Below are positions 26,044-35,176 of a DNA stretch of 64,000 bases, piece by piece (position 1 is the stretch's first letter; every line of letters starts with the position of its first letter). The DNA lies in assembly GCA_031253835.1 (NCBI GenBank), contig JAIRVP010000052.1, positions 62,001 to 126,000 of the forward strand, read 5' to 3'. The position numbers and the translations under genes were made by a program. This DNA comes from Burkholderia sp. (GTDB taxonomy: Bacteria > Pseudomonadota > Gammaproteobacteria > Burkholderiales > Burkholderiaceae). Below the pieces are notes generated by a model, which saw only the letters and a list, made by a program, of their open reading frames with translations, was not told where the DNA came from and ran no database searches.

Positions 26044-26988
26044 TCAGGCTCCTTGCACGCCGTTGCGGCGGTTGTCGATCAGGCTGACGAAAATGTCCTC
26101 GAGCGAGCTCTGCGTCGTGTGCAGGTCGCGGAAGCCGATGCCGGCCGAGCCGAGCGCGTTGATCAGTGTCGCGATGCTCGCGTCGTCGCGCTGCGAGTCG
26201 TACGTGTAGACGAGCGCGGCGCCGTCGTCCGCGCGTTCGAGCCCGAACGGCGCGAGCGCGGGCGGCACGTCCGCGAGCGGGTGCTCGAGCTGCACGGTCA
26301 GCTGCTTCTTGCCGAGCTTGCGCATCAGCTCGCGCTTTTCCTCGACGAGCACGAGCTCGCCGCCGAGGATGATGCCGATCCGGTCGGCCATCTCCTCGGC
26401 TTCCTCGATGTAGTGCGTGGTCAGCAGGATCGTCACGCCGCTTTCGCGCAGCGAATCGACGAGCTTCCACATGTCGCGGCGCAGCTCGACGTCGACGCCG
26501 GCCGTCGGCTCGTCGAGGAACAGGATGCGCGGCTCGTGCGACAGCGCCTTCGCGATCATCACGCGGCGCTTCATGCCGCCCGACAGCGTCATCAGCTTGT
26601 TGTCGCGCTTGTCCCACAGCGACAGCGCCTTCAGCGTCTTCTCGATGTACGCGGGATCGGGCGCCTTGCCGAACAGCCCGCGGCTGAACGACACGGTCGC
26701 CCAGACGGATTCGAATGCGTCGGTGGTCAGCTCCTGCGGCACGAGGCCGATCATTTCGCGGGCCGCGCGGTATTGATCGCGGATGTCGTGGCCGCCGACC
26801 GTCACGCGGCCTTCGGTCGGCGTGACGATGCCGCAGATCGAGCCGATCAGCGTCGTCTTGCCGGCGCCGTTCGGCCCGAGCAGCGCGAAGATCTCGCCGG
26901 GGCGGATGTCGAGGGTCACGTGCTTCAGCGCCTGGAAGCCGGACGCGTAAGTCTTGGAGAGGTCGGAGACGGAAAGGATCGGTTGCAT
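26044..26988 (-). CDS. ABC exporter ATP-binding protein
   Basis: A 314-aa ATPase: Walker A GPNGAGKTT, signature LSGGM, Walker B ILFLDEP followed by TAGVD, and the switch His in LLTTHYIEEAEE. A C-terminal extension of about 90 residues (DUF4162-like, ending near QSSLEDIFVSLI) is usual for DrrA/YadG-type exporters. The ATG at 26988 (MQPILSVSDLSKTY) is used; an in-frame ATG five codons upstream is possible. It pairs with the permease immediately downstream. Confidence 0.92.
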   Translation of the reverse strand: MQPILSVSDLSKTYASGFQALKHVTLDIRPGEIFALLGPNGAGKTTLIGSICGIVTPTEGRVTVGGHDIRDQYRAAREMIGLVPQELTTDAFESVWATVSFSRGLFGKAPDPAYIEKTLKALSLWDKRDNKLMTLSGGMKRRVMIAKALSHEPRILFLDEPTAGVDVELRRDMWKLVDSLRESGVTILLTTHYIEEAEEMADRIGIILGGELVLVEEKRELMRKLGKKQLTVQLEHPLADVPPALAPFGLERADDGAALVYTYDSQRDDASIATLINALGSAGIGFRDLHTTQSSLEDIFVSLIDNRRNGVQGA

Positions 26989-27411
26989 GCTCACGGATGG
27001 CACGGCCGGCCGGCGCGACGCCGTGCGCTGCGCGTGCCCGGCGTCGCTGCCGCTGCGAAGCGGCCGGGACCGGGGACGGCATGGCGAACGGGCGTCATGT
27101 CGAACGGCGTTGTGGTGCGGGATCGCGGGACCGCCATATTAGCAATCGGTAGATCGAAATGCATTCTGATGGAAAAGCCGGGCATTGCCGGTGCCGGATT
27201 TGCGTGAATTGTGCGTGTATCGGTCAATGAAAATGCGCTTTATTTGAATTGAGCGAACAATTCTGGCCGTTTTCCGCGAATCGGGCCGTGACCGCGTCTT
27301 CCGATGTGCGGCACGCCGACTGTGCTGCCCGAAGGTCCTTGCGCCGTACCGGGACGGCACGCGTCGCGCTCGCGATAATGCGTGCCTTTCATCGTTCACG
27401 GAGCGGGGCGC
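26989..27411. promoter_or_regulatory. Divergent promoter region, AT-rich dyad
   Basis: These 423 bases separate the ABC ATPase (-) from the cupin (+). A locally AT-rich stretch at about 27190-27265 contains the perfect inverted repeat GAATTG-N6-CAATTC at 27246-27263, a plausible regulator site. No gene is seen. Confidence 0.4.
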
Positions 27412-27708
27412 ATGTCTTTGATCGATTTCAAGTCCGTGGCGGACGCCCAGGCCGCCGCATGGAAATCCACGATCGTCGGCGAGGTCGGGCCGGCCCGGAT
27501 CAAGGTGCTGCGCATGGATGCGCAGCCGTATGAAGCGGAAGTGCACGATTACAACGAGGGGCTGCTGGTGCTCGACGGCATGCTGATGCTCGAAGTGGAA
27601 ACGGAAACGGTCGTGGTCGGCGCCGGGCAGATGTATCTCGCACGGGCCGGCACGCGCCACGCGGTGCTGCCCGGCAGCCACGGCACGCTCGCGATCATCG
27701 ACGTGTAA
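27412..27708 (+). CDS. Small cupin-domain protein
   Basis: A 98-aa single cupin. The first cupin motif is degenerate: EVHDYNEGLLVLDG has only one His where G(X)5HXH is usual. The second motif is recognisable at YLARAGTRHAVLPGSHG. This may bind a metal with fewer ligands or act as a small-molecule-binding fold. The ATG at 27412 is preceded by GGAGCGGGG. It stands alone between the ABC exporter and the surface-protein module. Confidence 0.8.
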   Translation: MSLIDFKSVADAQAAAWKSTIVGEVGPARIKVLRMDAQPYEAEVHDYNEGLLVLDGMLMLEVETETVVVGAGQMYLARAGTRHAVLPGSHGTLAIIDV

Positions 27709-28325
27709 GGTTGCGCTGCAGCATGCGCGCCGGCCGCGGAAGGCCGGCTGGCGTGGCTCGGCGCGGATTGGCGCGCGCTGTTCAAACGCGTGTTCCATGG
27801 CTCCGGTATTTGTCTGAGCAAATAAAATGAAGGCTGTTTGAAAATCTGTTAAATACCGTGTAAACGCTAGGATCGCGCGGGTTCATTCGTTTGGAACTCT
27901 GCATCCATTTACTTGTTTGAATGGTCCGATCATAGTCTCGACAAACGACGCATCACGATAACGAATCAAGCGTACGGATGGAGACCACACCATGAGACGC
28001 CTATCCGCGGGGCCAGCCGGACTGCCGTTTCCCGATTTTTCGCTGAATGCAGGCGCGACCGAGGTCGCGTGCCTGCGTCGTCACCTCGCCGTGTAGCGGC
28101 GAACCACTTTCCGTTTCGATCGTTCCGACGGCGCCGTGCCGCATGACGGTGCTGCGGGAGCACGCTTGCCTGCCGCCGCGGCGCATGCCGCATGTGCCCG
28201 ACCGGCATCGCGGCCGTCCTGCGCGCATCGTCATGCGCCGCGCGTTCGTGCGGCGGCGCGATACCAACCGGCGGGCCATGCAGCCTGGCCGGACGAGACT
28301 TGTCGTACCTGAAAAGGAGGGGTTG
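27709..28325 (+). promoter_or_regulatory. Long AT-rich leader upstream of DUF2957 genes
   Basis: No intact conserved gene is found. A GC hairpin (GCCGGCC/GGCCGGC) at 27729-27748 may end the cupin transcript. From about 27795 to 27970 the base composition turns AT-rich, with short inverted repeats such as CCATT/AATGG around 27902-27923; this is the likely promoter of the lipoprotein module. A 34-codon frame with a GGAG site (27992-28096) could be a leader peptide. The first lipoprotein gene starts after AAAAGGAGGGG. Confidence 0.45.
27992..28096 (+). CDS. Possible 34-aa leader ORF
   Basis: An ATG at 27992 with GGAG eight bases upstream opens a 34-codon frame ending at TAG 28094-28096 (begins MRRLSAGPAGLPFPDFS). 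It lies inside the long leader of the DUF2957 gene. There is no homology evidence; it is listed only because of its ribosome site and position. Confidence 0.2.
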   Translation: MRRLSAGPAGLPFPDFSLNAGATEVACLRRHLAV

Positions 28326-29939
28326 ATGATTTGCATTCCTGAATGGCGGAAGGCGATTCTGTCGTGCGCGGTGCTGGTGCTGCCGTTCGTCGCCGGTTGC
28401 GGCGGCGGCGACGATCCGGGGCCGATCAACGTGCCGCAGTGCTCGGGCAGCGCCTGCGGGCCGAGCGGCGCCGAAACCACGCCGCCGGTCGTGACGAAGC
28501 TGTGTCCGGACGCGCTCGATTACACGACGACGTATACGGGCGGCGCCGGCAGCGGCGAGTACGTGAAGGTGAAGTTCGACACGACGAAGCTCACCTATCA
28601 GATGCAGTTCATCGAATCGTCGGTGCCGACGTCGGCAGGGCAAGTCAACAACACGCGTGCGGGCCTGACGATCAGCGGCGCATTCCACCATCCGACCAAC
28701 CTCCCGACGGCCGAGCAGAACCGCTGCGCGTTCGTGCTCGACAGCGGCGCGACGAGCGACGGCGCGTATGCGGTGACGGTCAATCGTGCGGATCCGCCGA
28801 TGCTGTTCGTCGGCAATGGCGTCGTGGGCGGCGGGATTCCGGGGGCGACGATTGCGTTCAAGGGCATTGACCTCGGGGGCCCCTTGCCCATCGGCCTCGT
28901 GCCGTCGCGCACGTTCGATTTCTATCCGTTCATCGGCTTCATCGAAACGGAAACCGATTTTTCGAAGGTCGCGGGCAATTACAACGAGGTCGGCATCCAT
29001 CTGTCGCCGCTCGGCGGGGGCGGGCAGAGCGCGCCCGGGCCGATCGGCTGGGAACCGGACGTGGTCAACTGGAACCAGACGCTCAATACGGACGGCTCGT
29101 GCACGATCACCCAAGGCAGCGACTACTCGTGCCAGACGACCGGGACGCCGTGGACGCTGCGCAAGAACGCGGACGGGTCGGCCGACAACGTGTTCGTGAG
29201 CAACGGGCTGCCGAACGCGTTTGGCGTGCTCTCGTATCCGATAGCGGGGCAGGGGTCGTCGCTCATCCTCCTTGCGTCGAGTCAGGCCAAGGGCATCATG
29301 ATCGTCGGCAAGCTGAACGGCGTACGGATACCGGTCGTGATTCGTGTCGGCTATACGAATGTCGATGCGACCAATCTGCTCGCATCCGTCGCCGATGCCG
29401 AAGTCGGTATCTCGATGCTGTCGTCGACTACCGCGATTGCCGCGAATTCGCTGAAGGGCGGTTATATCGGCGCGACCAGCGCATCCGCCTGCGGCGTCGT
29501 GACGTCTCCCGGCACGGCGACCTTCTTCCCGACGTCGGGCCCGAGCTTCGATCCAAGTGTGCCGCACCCGGATCTGCCCGGCAGTTTCGTCAACGGCACC
29601 TTCTTGACGGAAGCGGGCACCTGCAACGACGGTACCGCCGTATCGACGATGGCCGCGAACTATACGTCCACGCTGTTCCAGGGCAATACCGCGGCGTTCA
29701 TCGATCCGCAGACGTCATCCGTGACCTCGCAGTTCGCGCTCGACTATACGCAGGCCACGCCCGGCAAGATCAAGGTGACTGCCGCGCAGGACTTCAACGC
29801 GAAGGGCGCGAACGGCAACGTGGCGATCTTCAGCAAGGGCGACACCGGCTGGCTCGTGACGGCCGGCAACGTCTACGCGATGGTCGTCAACAACAACAAG
29901 GTCAACCCGTTCTTCACGGTCGGCGCGTTCGTCCAGTAA
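28326..29939 (+). CDS. DUF2957-type lipoprotein, long paralogue
   Basis: A 537-aa lipoprotein (signal AILSCAVLVLPFVAGC; the Cys is the likely lipidation site). The mature part starts with a Gly/Asp-rich linker, then a conserved domain shared with the next gene: LCPDALDYTTTYTGGAGSGEY here versus LCPQTIDYNTVFIGGSGSGE there. Both end with a nearly identical NPFFTVGAFVQ / NPYFTVGAFVQ. Repeated DG/NG beta-turn patterns suggest an all-beta fold. I recall this family as DUF2957, mostly from Burkholderia; its function is unknown. It is followed 71 bp later by its shorter paralogue and then an OmpW-like gene, consistent with a surface or envelope module. Confidence 0.8.
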   Translation: MICIPEWRKAILSCAVLVLPFVAGCGGGDDPGPINVPQCSGSACGPSGAETTPPVVTKLCPDALDYTTTYTGGAGSGEYVKVKFDTTKLTYQMQFIESSVPTSAGQVNNTRAGLTISGAFHHPTNLPTAEQNRCAFVLDSGATSDGAYAVTVNRADPPMLFVGNGVVGGGIPGATIAFKGIDLGGPLPIGLVPSRTFDFYPFIGFIETETDFSKVAGNYNEVGIHLSPLGGGGQSAPGPIGWEPDVVNWNQTLNTDGSCTITQGSDYSCQTTGTPWTLRKNADGSADNVFVSNGLPNAFGVLSYPIAGQGSSLILLASSQAKGIMIVGKLNGVRIPVVIRVGYTNVDATNLLASVADAEVGISMLSSTTAIAANSLKGGYIGATSASACGVVTSPGTATFFPTSGPSFDPSVPHPDLPGSFVNGTFLTEAGTCNDGTAVSTMAANYTSTLFQGNTAAFIDPQTSSVTSQFALDYTQATPGKIKVTAAQDFNAKGANGNVAIFSKGDTGWLVTAGNVYAMVVNNNKVNPFFTVGAFVQ

Positions 29940-30010
29940 CCCTGCATTGAACACGTAACACCGGCGGCGCATGCGTCGCCACCGGCGAATCGAATTTCAA
30001 GAGGATTCCT

Positions 30011-31264
30011 ATGAATTTGAAGCATTGGATGGCCGCGGCGTCGCTCGCGCCCGTGCTGGCCGCATGCGGCGGCGACGGCGACCCGCCGCCCGCGCCGGTG
30101 GTCCGGCTGTGCCCGCAGACGATCGACTACAACACGGTGTTCATCGGCGGGTCGGGGTCGGGCGAGCTCGTGAAGGTGCAGCTCGACACGACGAAGATGA
30201 CGTACCGGATGACCTACCTCGCGTCGCCGGTGCCGACCGCCACGGGCACCGTGCAGCCGACGCGCGACACGGCGCCCGCGAATGTGGTCGACGGCACGCT
30301 GGCCGACGAAACGGGGCTGCCGACGGTGAAGCTGAACCAGTGCACGTTCCGGATGCAGAACGCGAGCCTCGACCCGAGCCGCCCCGCGCGGCTGTTCCTC
30401 GGCGAGGGCGTGCTGGGCGGCGCGATCCCCGGCGCGACGATCCAGTTCGACGGCGTGATCGGCGTCGGCAAGATCCCGAAGACGACGTTCCCGTACTACC
30501 CGTTCATCAGCTTCTCGTCGCTGGAAACCGACCTGACGAAGATCGCCGGCACGTACAACCAGCTCGGCTATCACCAGGTGCCGTCGCAGAACTTCCAGCC
30601 GGTGGCGCTCGACCAGAAGGTGACGATCAACGCGGACGGCAGCTATACGGAAACCGACAACTTCGGCAAGAAGAACGGCGGGCAGCCGCTTGCATCGAGC
30701 GCGACCGTGAACCAGCCGTTCACGCTGCGCCCGGATGCGCCGGCGTTCCAGTCGCTCAACTACCAGCCGCAGATTCCGCCGACGCTCGCCGCGCTCGATC
30801 CGGCGAAGGCCGGCAAGGGGATCCTGATCGTCGGCAAGCTGCGCAACCAGCTCGTGCCGATCTTCATCCGCACCGGCGCCGCGAATGCGGACCTCACGCA
30901 AGGGCCGCCGAGCGCGGACGACGAATCGGGCATCTCGTTCCTGGGCCCGCAGACGGCGATCGCGCAGGGTTCGCAGGACGGCGAATACACGGGCGTCGAC
31001 AGTGCGTTCAACTACCGCGCGACCGCGCTCGTCGGCGCACAGGCCACGCTGCTCGATCCGTTCAACGCGTCGCAGGCCGCGCTCACGCGCGCGCTGAACC
31101 TCGACTACACGCAGAAGGTGCCGGGCGTCGTGACGACCGTGCATGCGGACGCGGCGTCGGGGCCGGCGACCGGCAAGTTCGTGTTCACCGGCGGCGTGTT
31201 CGGGTTCCTCGACATGGCCGATACGCGCAACCCGTACTTCACGGTCGGCGCGTTCGTGCAGTGA
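30011..31264 (+). CDS. DUF2957-type lipoprotein, short paralogue
   Basis: A 417-aa lipoprotein with lipobox PVLAAC at about residue 20. It aligns along its length with the preceding gene but lacks about 120 residues, mainly the longer linker and insertions in the second half. Shared landmarks are YKV/VKVQLDTTKMTY-like strands, the GVLGGAIPGATI segment (VVGGGIPGATI in the paralogue), KGILIVGKL, and the C-terminal TVGAFVQ. The pair arose by tandem duplication followed by divergence. Function is not known; an outer-membrane or periplasmic location is likely. Confidence 0.8.
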   Translation: MNLKHWMAAASLAPVLAACGGDGDPPPAPVVRLCPQTIDYNTVFIGGSGSGELVKVQLDTTKMTYRMTYLASPVPTATGTVQPTRDTAPANVVDGTLADETGLPTVKLNQCTFRMQNASLDPSRPARLFLGEGVLGGAIPGATIQFDGVIGVGKIPKTTFPYYPFISFSSLETDLTKIAGTYNQLGYHQVPSQNFQPVALDQKVTINADGSYTETDNFGKKNGGQPLASSATVNQPFTLRPDAPAFQSLNYQPQIPPTLAALDPAKAGKGILIVGKLRNQLVPIFIRTGAANADLTQGPPSADDESGISFLGPQTAIAQGSQDGEYTGVDSAFNYRATALVGAQATLLDPFNASQAALTRALNLDYTQKVPGVVTTVHADAASGPATGKFVFTGGVFGFLDMADTRNPYFTVGAFVQ

Positions 31265-31337
31265 CCGCATGTGGATGGAGACACGGCGGCGCCGCGCGCG
31301 AACGCGCGGCGCCCCGACAGAATGAGGGGGAGACTTC

Positions 31338-32162
31338 ATGAAGAAGCTGATTGTCGCGGGTATCGTCGCAGGCGCGTCGACGCTCGCATCGGCCCAGCAG
31401 GCGGGCGACAACGTCGCGACGCTGGGCTGGCTGCACATCATGCCGCAGGATTCGACCAACGGGCTGACGACGAATCTCGCGGGCATGCCGATCAACGGGC
31501 CGCTGCGCCTGCCCGGTTCGTTCACGTCGCCGGGCACGAGCCTGACGGTCAACAACGCCGATACGGTCGGCCTCACGCTCACGCACTTCTTCACCGACCA
31601 CATCGCGGTGACGTCGGTGCTCGGCGTGCCGCCCGAGTTCACGCTGACCGGCCATGGCGTGATCAAGCCGCCGGGTCCGGCCGGCGCGCTCGGCAACGTC
31701 GACATGGACAAGTCGGCGAACCAGCCGGCCGTGAAGAACGCGCGGCAGTGGAGCCCGACGATCATCCTGCAGTACTACTTCAATGCACCGACGGCGAAGT
31801 TCCGCCCGTTCGTCGGGATCGGCGTGGCCTACAGCTGGTTCAGCAACATCGAACTGAACGGCAACTTCGCGAAGGACATCAACGAGAACCTCGGCAGCGT
31901 GCTCGCGGCCGGCGCCGGCAAGCCGGGCGCGACGTCGGTGGAGGGCAAGGCGTCGTCGTCGTTCACGCCGGTCTACAACGTCGGCGCGAGCTATGCGATC
32001 GACAAGCACTGGGGGCTGACGGCGACGCTGACCTACATGCCGCTGAAGACCTACTCGTCGCTGGTGATCAAGGCGGCCGACGGCTCGACGCTCGCGACCA
32101 CGCGCACGCGGTTGAAGGCCGACCCGCTGATCACGTTCGTCGGGATTTCCTACAAGTTCTGA
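31338..32162 (+). CDS. OmpW-family outer-membrane protein
   Basis: A 274-aa protein with a signal peptide (cleavage after TLASA at about residue 18) and an eight-stranded OmpW barrel. Typical features are LTLTHFFTDHIAVTSVLGVPPEF, FRPFVGIGVAYSWF, and a C-terminal strand ending GISYKF, with the terminal Phe needed for BAM recognition. OmpW proteins form narrow hydrophobic channels for small apolar molecules. The gene is preceded by AGGGGGAG. It follows two lipoproteins and precedes two PraB-like genes, so it probably shares their regulation. Confidence 0.9.
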   Translation: MKKLIVAGIVAGASTLASAQQAGDNVATLGWLHIMPQDSTNGLTTNLAGMPINGPLRLPGSFTSPGTSLTVNNADTVGLTLTHFFTDHIAVTSVLGVPPEFTLTGHGVIKPPGPAGALGNVDMDKSANQPAVKNARQWSPTIILQYYFNAPTAKFRPFVGIGVAYSWFSNIELNGNFAKDINENLGSVLAAGAGKPGATSVEGKASSSFTPVYNVGASYAIDKHWGLTATLTYMPLKTYSSLVIKAADGSTLATTRTRLKADPLITFVGISYKF

Positions 32163-32283
32163 GCCGACTGGCGCGCATGACGCGTGCCGGCGGCTTCCTG
32201 CGACCGGCTGGCCGGATCGTTCCGGCCGGAAGGTTGCGTTCCTGGCGGCGTGCCGCCATTTGTGAAGAGAGGGGGCAGTTCAA

Positions 32284-32787
32284 ATGAGCATTCGCAAAAT
32301 CGTATCGCTTGTTGCTGCAGTGGCTTTCACCGCGGTTTCGGCCGCGCCTGCTTTCGCCGTCACCGTTTCGCGTGCCGACGGCCAGCCGATGAACCCGAAC
32401 GGCGAGCCGTTCTCGGCGACGGGGCTGACGGCCCTTTCCAAGGGGGCGATCAACGCGAATTGCAACGCGACGTTCAACGGCACGATCACGTCGACCGGCA
32501 TCGTCAACATCACGTCGACGACGTTCTCGGGTGGCGCGACGTGCGGCCTGATCAGCGGCAGCGCGAGCAGCACGTCGCCGTGGACGGGGCAGGCCGACAG
32601 CACGACGCAACTGTCGATCAACAACGTGAAGGTCAACGTCACGCTGCTCGGCGCGTGCGGGCCGAGCAAGGTGGTGACGGCGTGGAGCGATGCGAACTCG
32701 TCGCTGACGTTCAACAACGCCACGCTGACGCCGGACTGCACGGTGGGCGGTACGGTCCTGACCTCGCCGAAGTTCCACGTGCAGTAA
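32284..32787 (+). CDS. PraB-like secreted protein, copy 1
   Basis: A 167-aa exported protein with signal VSAAPAFA (cleavage near residue 26). The mature part has the features of the PraB (protein activator of alkane oxidation) family: an EPFSATGLTAL start, Thr/Ser/Asn-rich beta strands and conserved cysteines near residues 61, 84, 123 and 152. In Pseudomonas PraB proteins are small secreted surface proteins linked to growth on alkanes, adhesion and biofilm. The second copy follows after 184 bp. Position next to OmpW fits a role with hydrophobic substrates or at the cell surface. Confidence 0.72.
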   Translation: MSIRKIVSLVAAVAFTAVSAAPAFAVTVSRADGQPMNPNGEPFSATGLTALSKGAINANCNATFNGTITSTGIVNITSTTFSGGATCGLISGSASSTSPWTGQADSTTQLSINNVKVNVTLLGACGPSKVVTAWSDANSSLTFNNATLTPDCTVGGTVLTSPKFHVQ

Positions 32788-32971
32788 GCATCGCGGATCG
32801 AAGCGGGACCCGCCGCGCGCGAGGGCCGTGCGGCAAGCGCGGCGGGTTTCCGCGGCTTTGATGGGTTCGTGCCGTCGCGCGTATCGGCGCGGCGGCCGGA
32901 TTCATTCGGCAGAGTGATCGCTTCTGCCGGTGCGCCGCCATCCATATCAATAAAGAGAGAGGGCCATGCAG

Positions 32972-33475
32972 ATGAACATTCGTCCAATCGCATCGTTTGT
33001 TGCTGCAGTGGTATTGACCGCGGTTTCGGCTGCGCCCGCATTCGCGGTGACCGTTTCGCGCGTGGACGGTCAGCCGATGAATCCGAATGGCGAGCCGTTT
33101 TCCGCGACGGGGATCACGGCGCTTGGCAAGAAGGCGATCAACACCAATTGCACCGTGACATTCAATGGGACGATTACGCCGACGGGTATCGTCAACATCA
33201 CGTCGACGCAGTTCAACGGGGGCAACTGGTGCCCGGCGATCAGCAGTACGGCGAGCGGCGTTGCGCCGTGGACGGGGCAGGTGGACAGCGCGACACAGCT
33301 CTCTGTCAACAATGCGCAAGTGAACTTCGTGGTGCTTGGACCTTGCGGGCCGGGCAAGATCGTGGCGGCATGGAACGATTCGAATTCGTCGCTGACGTTC
33401 AACGTTGACGATTGGACGCCGGACTGCAGGTTGTACGGCACGTTCACGGCGTCACCGAAGCTCCACGTGCAGTAA
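32972..33475 (+). CDS. PraB-like secreted protein, copy 2
   Basis: A tandem paralogue of the preceding gene, also 167 aa when started at ATG 32972. An ATG two codons upstream is possible, but the chosen start gives the same length as copy 1 and better spacing to GAGAGAGGG. The signal peptides and the segment DGQPMNPNGEPFSATG are nearly identical between copies, and both end FHVQ/LHVQ. Central strands have diverged more (for example FNGGNWCPAIS versus FSGGATCGLIS). This looks like a fairly recent duplication under protein-level constraint. Confidence 0.72.
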   Translation: MNIRPIASFVAAVVLTAVSAAPAFAVTVSRVDGQPMNPNGEPFSATGITALGKKAINTNCTVTFNGTITPTGIVNITSTQFNGGNWCPAISSTASGVAPWTGQVDSATQLSVNNAQVNFVVLGPCGPGKIVAAWNDSNSSLTFNVDDWTPDCRLYGTFTASPKLHVQ

Positions 33476-33706
33476 GTGTCGCGGATCGAAGCGGGGCACC
33501 GGCCGCGCGCGAGGCCGCGCGGTATGCAAATGGGTTTCCGCTTCCTCGTTGCATCCGTGTCGTTGTGCCTGTCGGCGTGACAGCAGGACAACCGCCCGTG
33601 TCGCGATCCGATACGGGGGGCTTGCGGGGCCGTTGCGGCGTATCGCGCCCCCCGATTCGATTGAAACAAAACGATTCCAATTGACCAGAACTATCCCGGA
33701 CGCCCC

Positions 33707-34828
33707 ATGCTTACCGATCCAGCAAAGTATGGCGAGGCCCGCGGTGCGACGCCTGACCGGCTGCGCACGGCCGCGTGGCTGCAGTACCTGATCGACCATC
33801 TCGACACGACTGCTCGCGCGGCGTTGGCGTGTGAAGCGGGCGACATGACCGTCGTCGCGTCGCACGCGATACGCGTGCAGGCCGGCGCCAATCTGTCTCA
33901 CGAGGCCGTTGCGAGCCTCCATCGGCTCGTCCCGTGGATCGCAACGGACGGCGGCGGCTGCGCATGCGACCCGGCCGATCCGCTCGGCGCGTGCTCGCAT
34001 GTGCCGTCCGCGCAGCAGCTCACGGAGGCCGAACGTTGCTGCCCCGGCTCGCGCGCCGTATTCGACACCGCGCATGGCGTGATCGATGCGTGTGCATTCG
34101 ACGATCCCGACGCTGGCTGGGCCGCGCTCGAACGGATCGCCGGCGGTGTCGGATGCAGCGGCGAAGCGGTTGGCGGACGCATCGCCCACGAAAATGACAG
34201 GTACGGCGAGACGCCGCCTGCGAAGAACCTGAGAGAACGACTGACCGCGATCGCGGCAACCGGCACCGAAGCACGGGCTCGCCCCGGCGCCGTCATCGAT
34301 GCGATCGTGCTGCGCGCATGCGGCCCGCGCGACGACGCGGCGCGCATCGACGAGATGGCCGCGCTCGCGATGTTCTCGGCTGAACTGGCTGCCGGGAACG
34401 GGGTTTCGATTGCCGCGTACGGCGGTCAGCACAACCTCGTTGCACGGGCGATTCGCACGCATCGTGCCGATCTCGCCTCCGTGGACGGGCTGCTCGCGGC
34501 ACTTTCCGTGTGCCGGCTCGACCGACTGGTCGGTGCGGGCAGCTTCTGGGCCTGCTACCTGCTGGCAGGCATCGTGATCGCGGCACCGGACGCGGTGCGT
34601 GAAATCGGCCGCCGCTTCCACGGCGATACATGGCAAACGTGGCTCGACCACGTGCTCGCGTGGCCGGCGGTCAGCCGTTTCGGGCCGAAGGAGGACGTCG
34701 CGTTCGACCGTCTGCGCGGCGCGATGAGCCTGACGTCACGCTGGAACCCGATCGTCCGCGCCAAGCGGATGCGGACGCGGGCCGTCGGGATCTCCCGGTT
34801 CGGCGAAGACACGGGCAAGGCCGGCTGA
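33707..34828 (+). CDS. Unrecognised 373-aa protein
   Basis: I do not recognise this family. The protein looks soluble and largely helical. A cysteine-rich patch at about residues 85-111 (GGCACDPADP, then GACSHV and RCCPG) might bind metal. A second conserved-looking area, residues 210-300, has short hydrophobic helices (LLAALSVCRLDRLVGAGSFW; CYLLAGIVIAAPDAV). Codon use is typical for the window. It is separated by over 200 bp on both sides and is probably monocistronic. Confidence 0.7.
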   Translation: MLTDPAKYGEARGATPDRLRTAAWLQYLIDHLDTTARAALACEAGDMTVVASHAIRVQAGANLSHEAVASLHRLVPWIATDGGGCACDPADPLGACSHVPSAQQLTEAERCCPGSRAVFDTAHGVIDACAFDDPDAGWAALERIAGGVGCSGEAVGGRIAHENDRYGETPPAKNLRERLTAIAATGTEARARPGAVIDAIVLRACGPRDDAARIDEMAALAMFSAELAAGNGVSIAAYGGQHNLVARAIRTHRADLASVDGLLAALSVCRLDRLVGAGSFWACYLLAGIVIAAPDAVREIGRRFHGDTWQTWLDHVLAWPAVSRFGPKEDVAFDRLRGAMSLTSRWNPIVRAKRMRTRAVGISRFGEDTGKAG

Positions 34829-35176
34829 CACGCAGCCTTTGCCGAAACGAGACGGCCGGTATCGCCCCGCGCGAGCATCCCGCTCGCGCTCAGGAATACC
34901 GAGCCCCGTTCGCATGCGCGAACGGGGCGTCATGCGGTCGGCATCCGCGCGCGACCGCAACCTGCCCCCCCCTGCGCCATCGCCAATTCCGGGCCCCTCG
35001 ACCGGACGCAGTATGATTCCGCAGACGATGCGGGCGATCGGCCGTTCCGGGCCAGCCGTCCGCCCGCACCGCCGAAGATCCGCCAGGCTTGTTGAAAGCC
35101 GGATGCAAGACGCCGCCGCGCCAGCGCGCCGCTGCCGAACCGCATCCGGGCCACCATCATCGAAACGGTCAGTCAG
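34829..35176. other. Intergenic region with perfect GC hairpin
   Basis: No gene is seen. A perfect 11-bp inverted repeat, GCCCCGTTCGC-ATGC-GCGAACGGGGC, lies at 34903-34928; it has no T-run but may end the preceding transcript. The remaining 240 bases should hold the promoter of the MGDG-synthase-like operon. Confidence 0.45.
34903..34928 (+). terminator. Stem-loop after the 373-aa gene
   Basis: A perfect 11-bp stem with a four-base ATGC loop. It lies 75 bp past the stop of the 373-aa gene. Without a following T-run it is a weak candidate for intrinsic termination. Confidence 0.4.

Noticed and set aside
27913..28146. 77-codon frame upstream of the lipoprotein genes
   Set aside because: Arg-rich, no ribosome site, and overlapping the leader; not supported as a gene.
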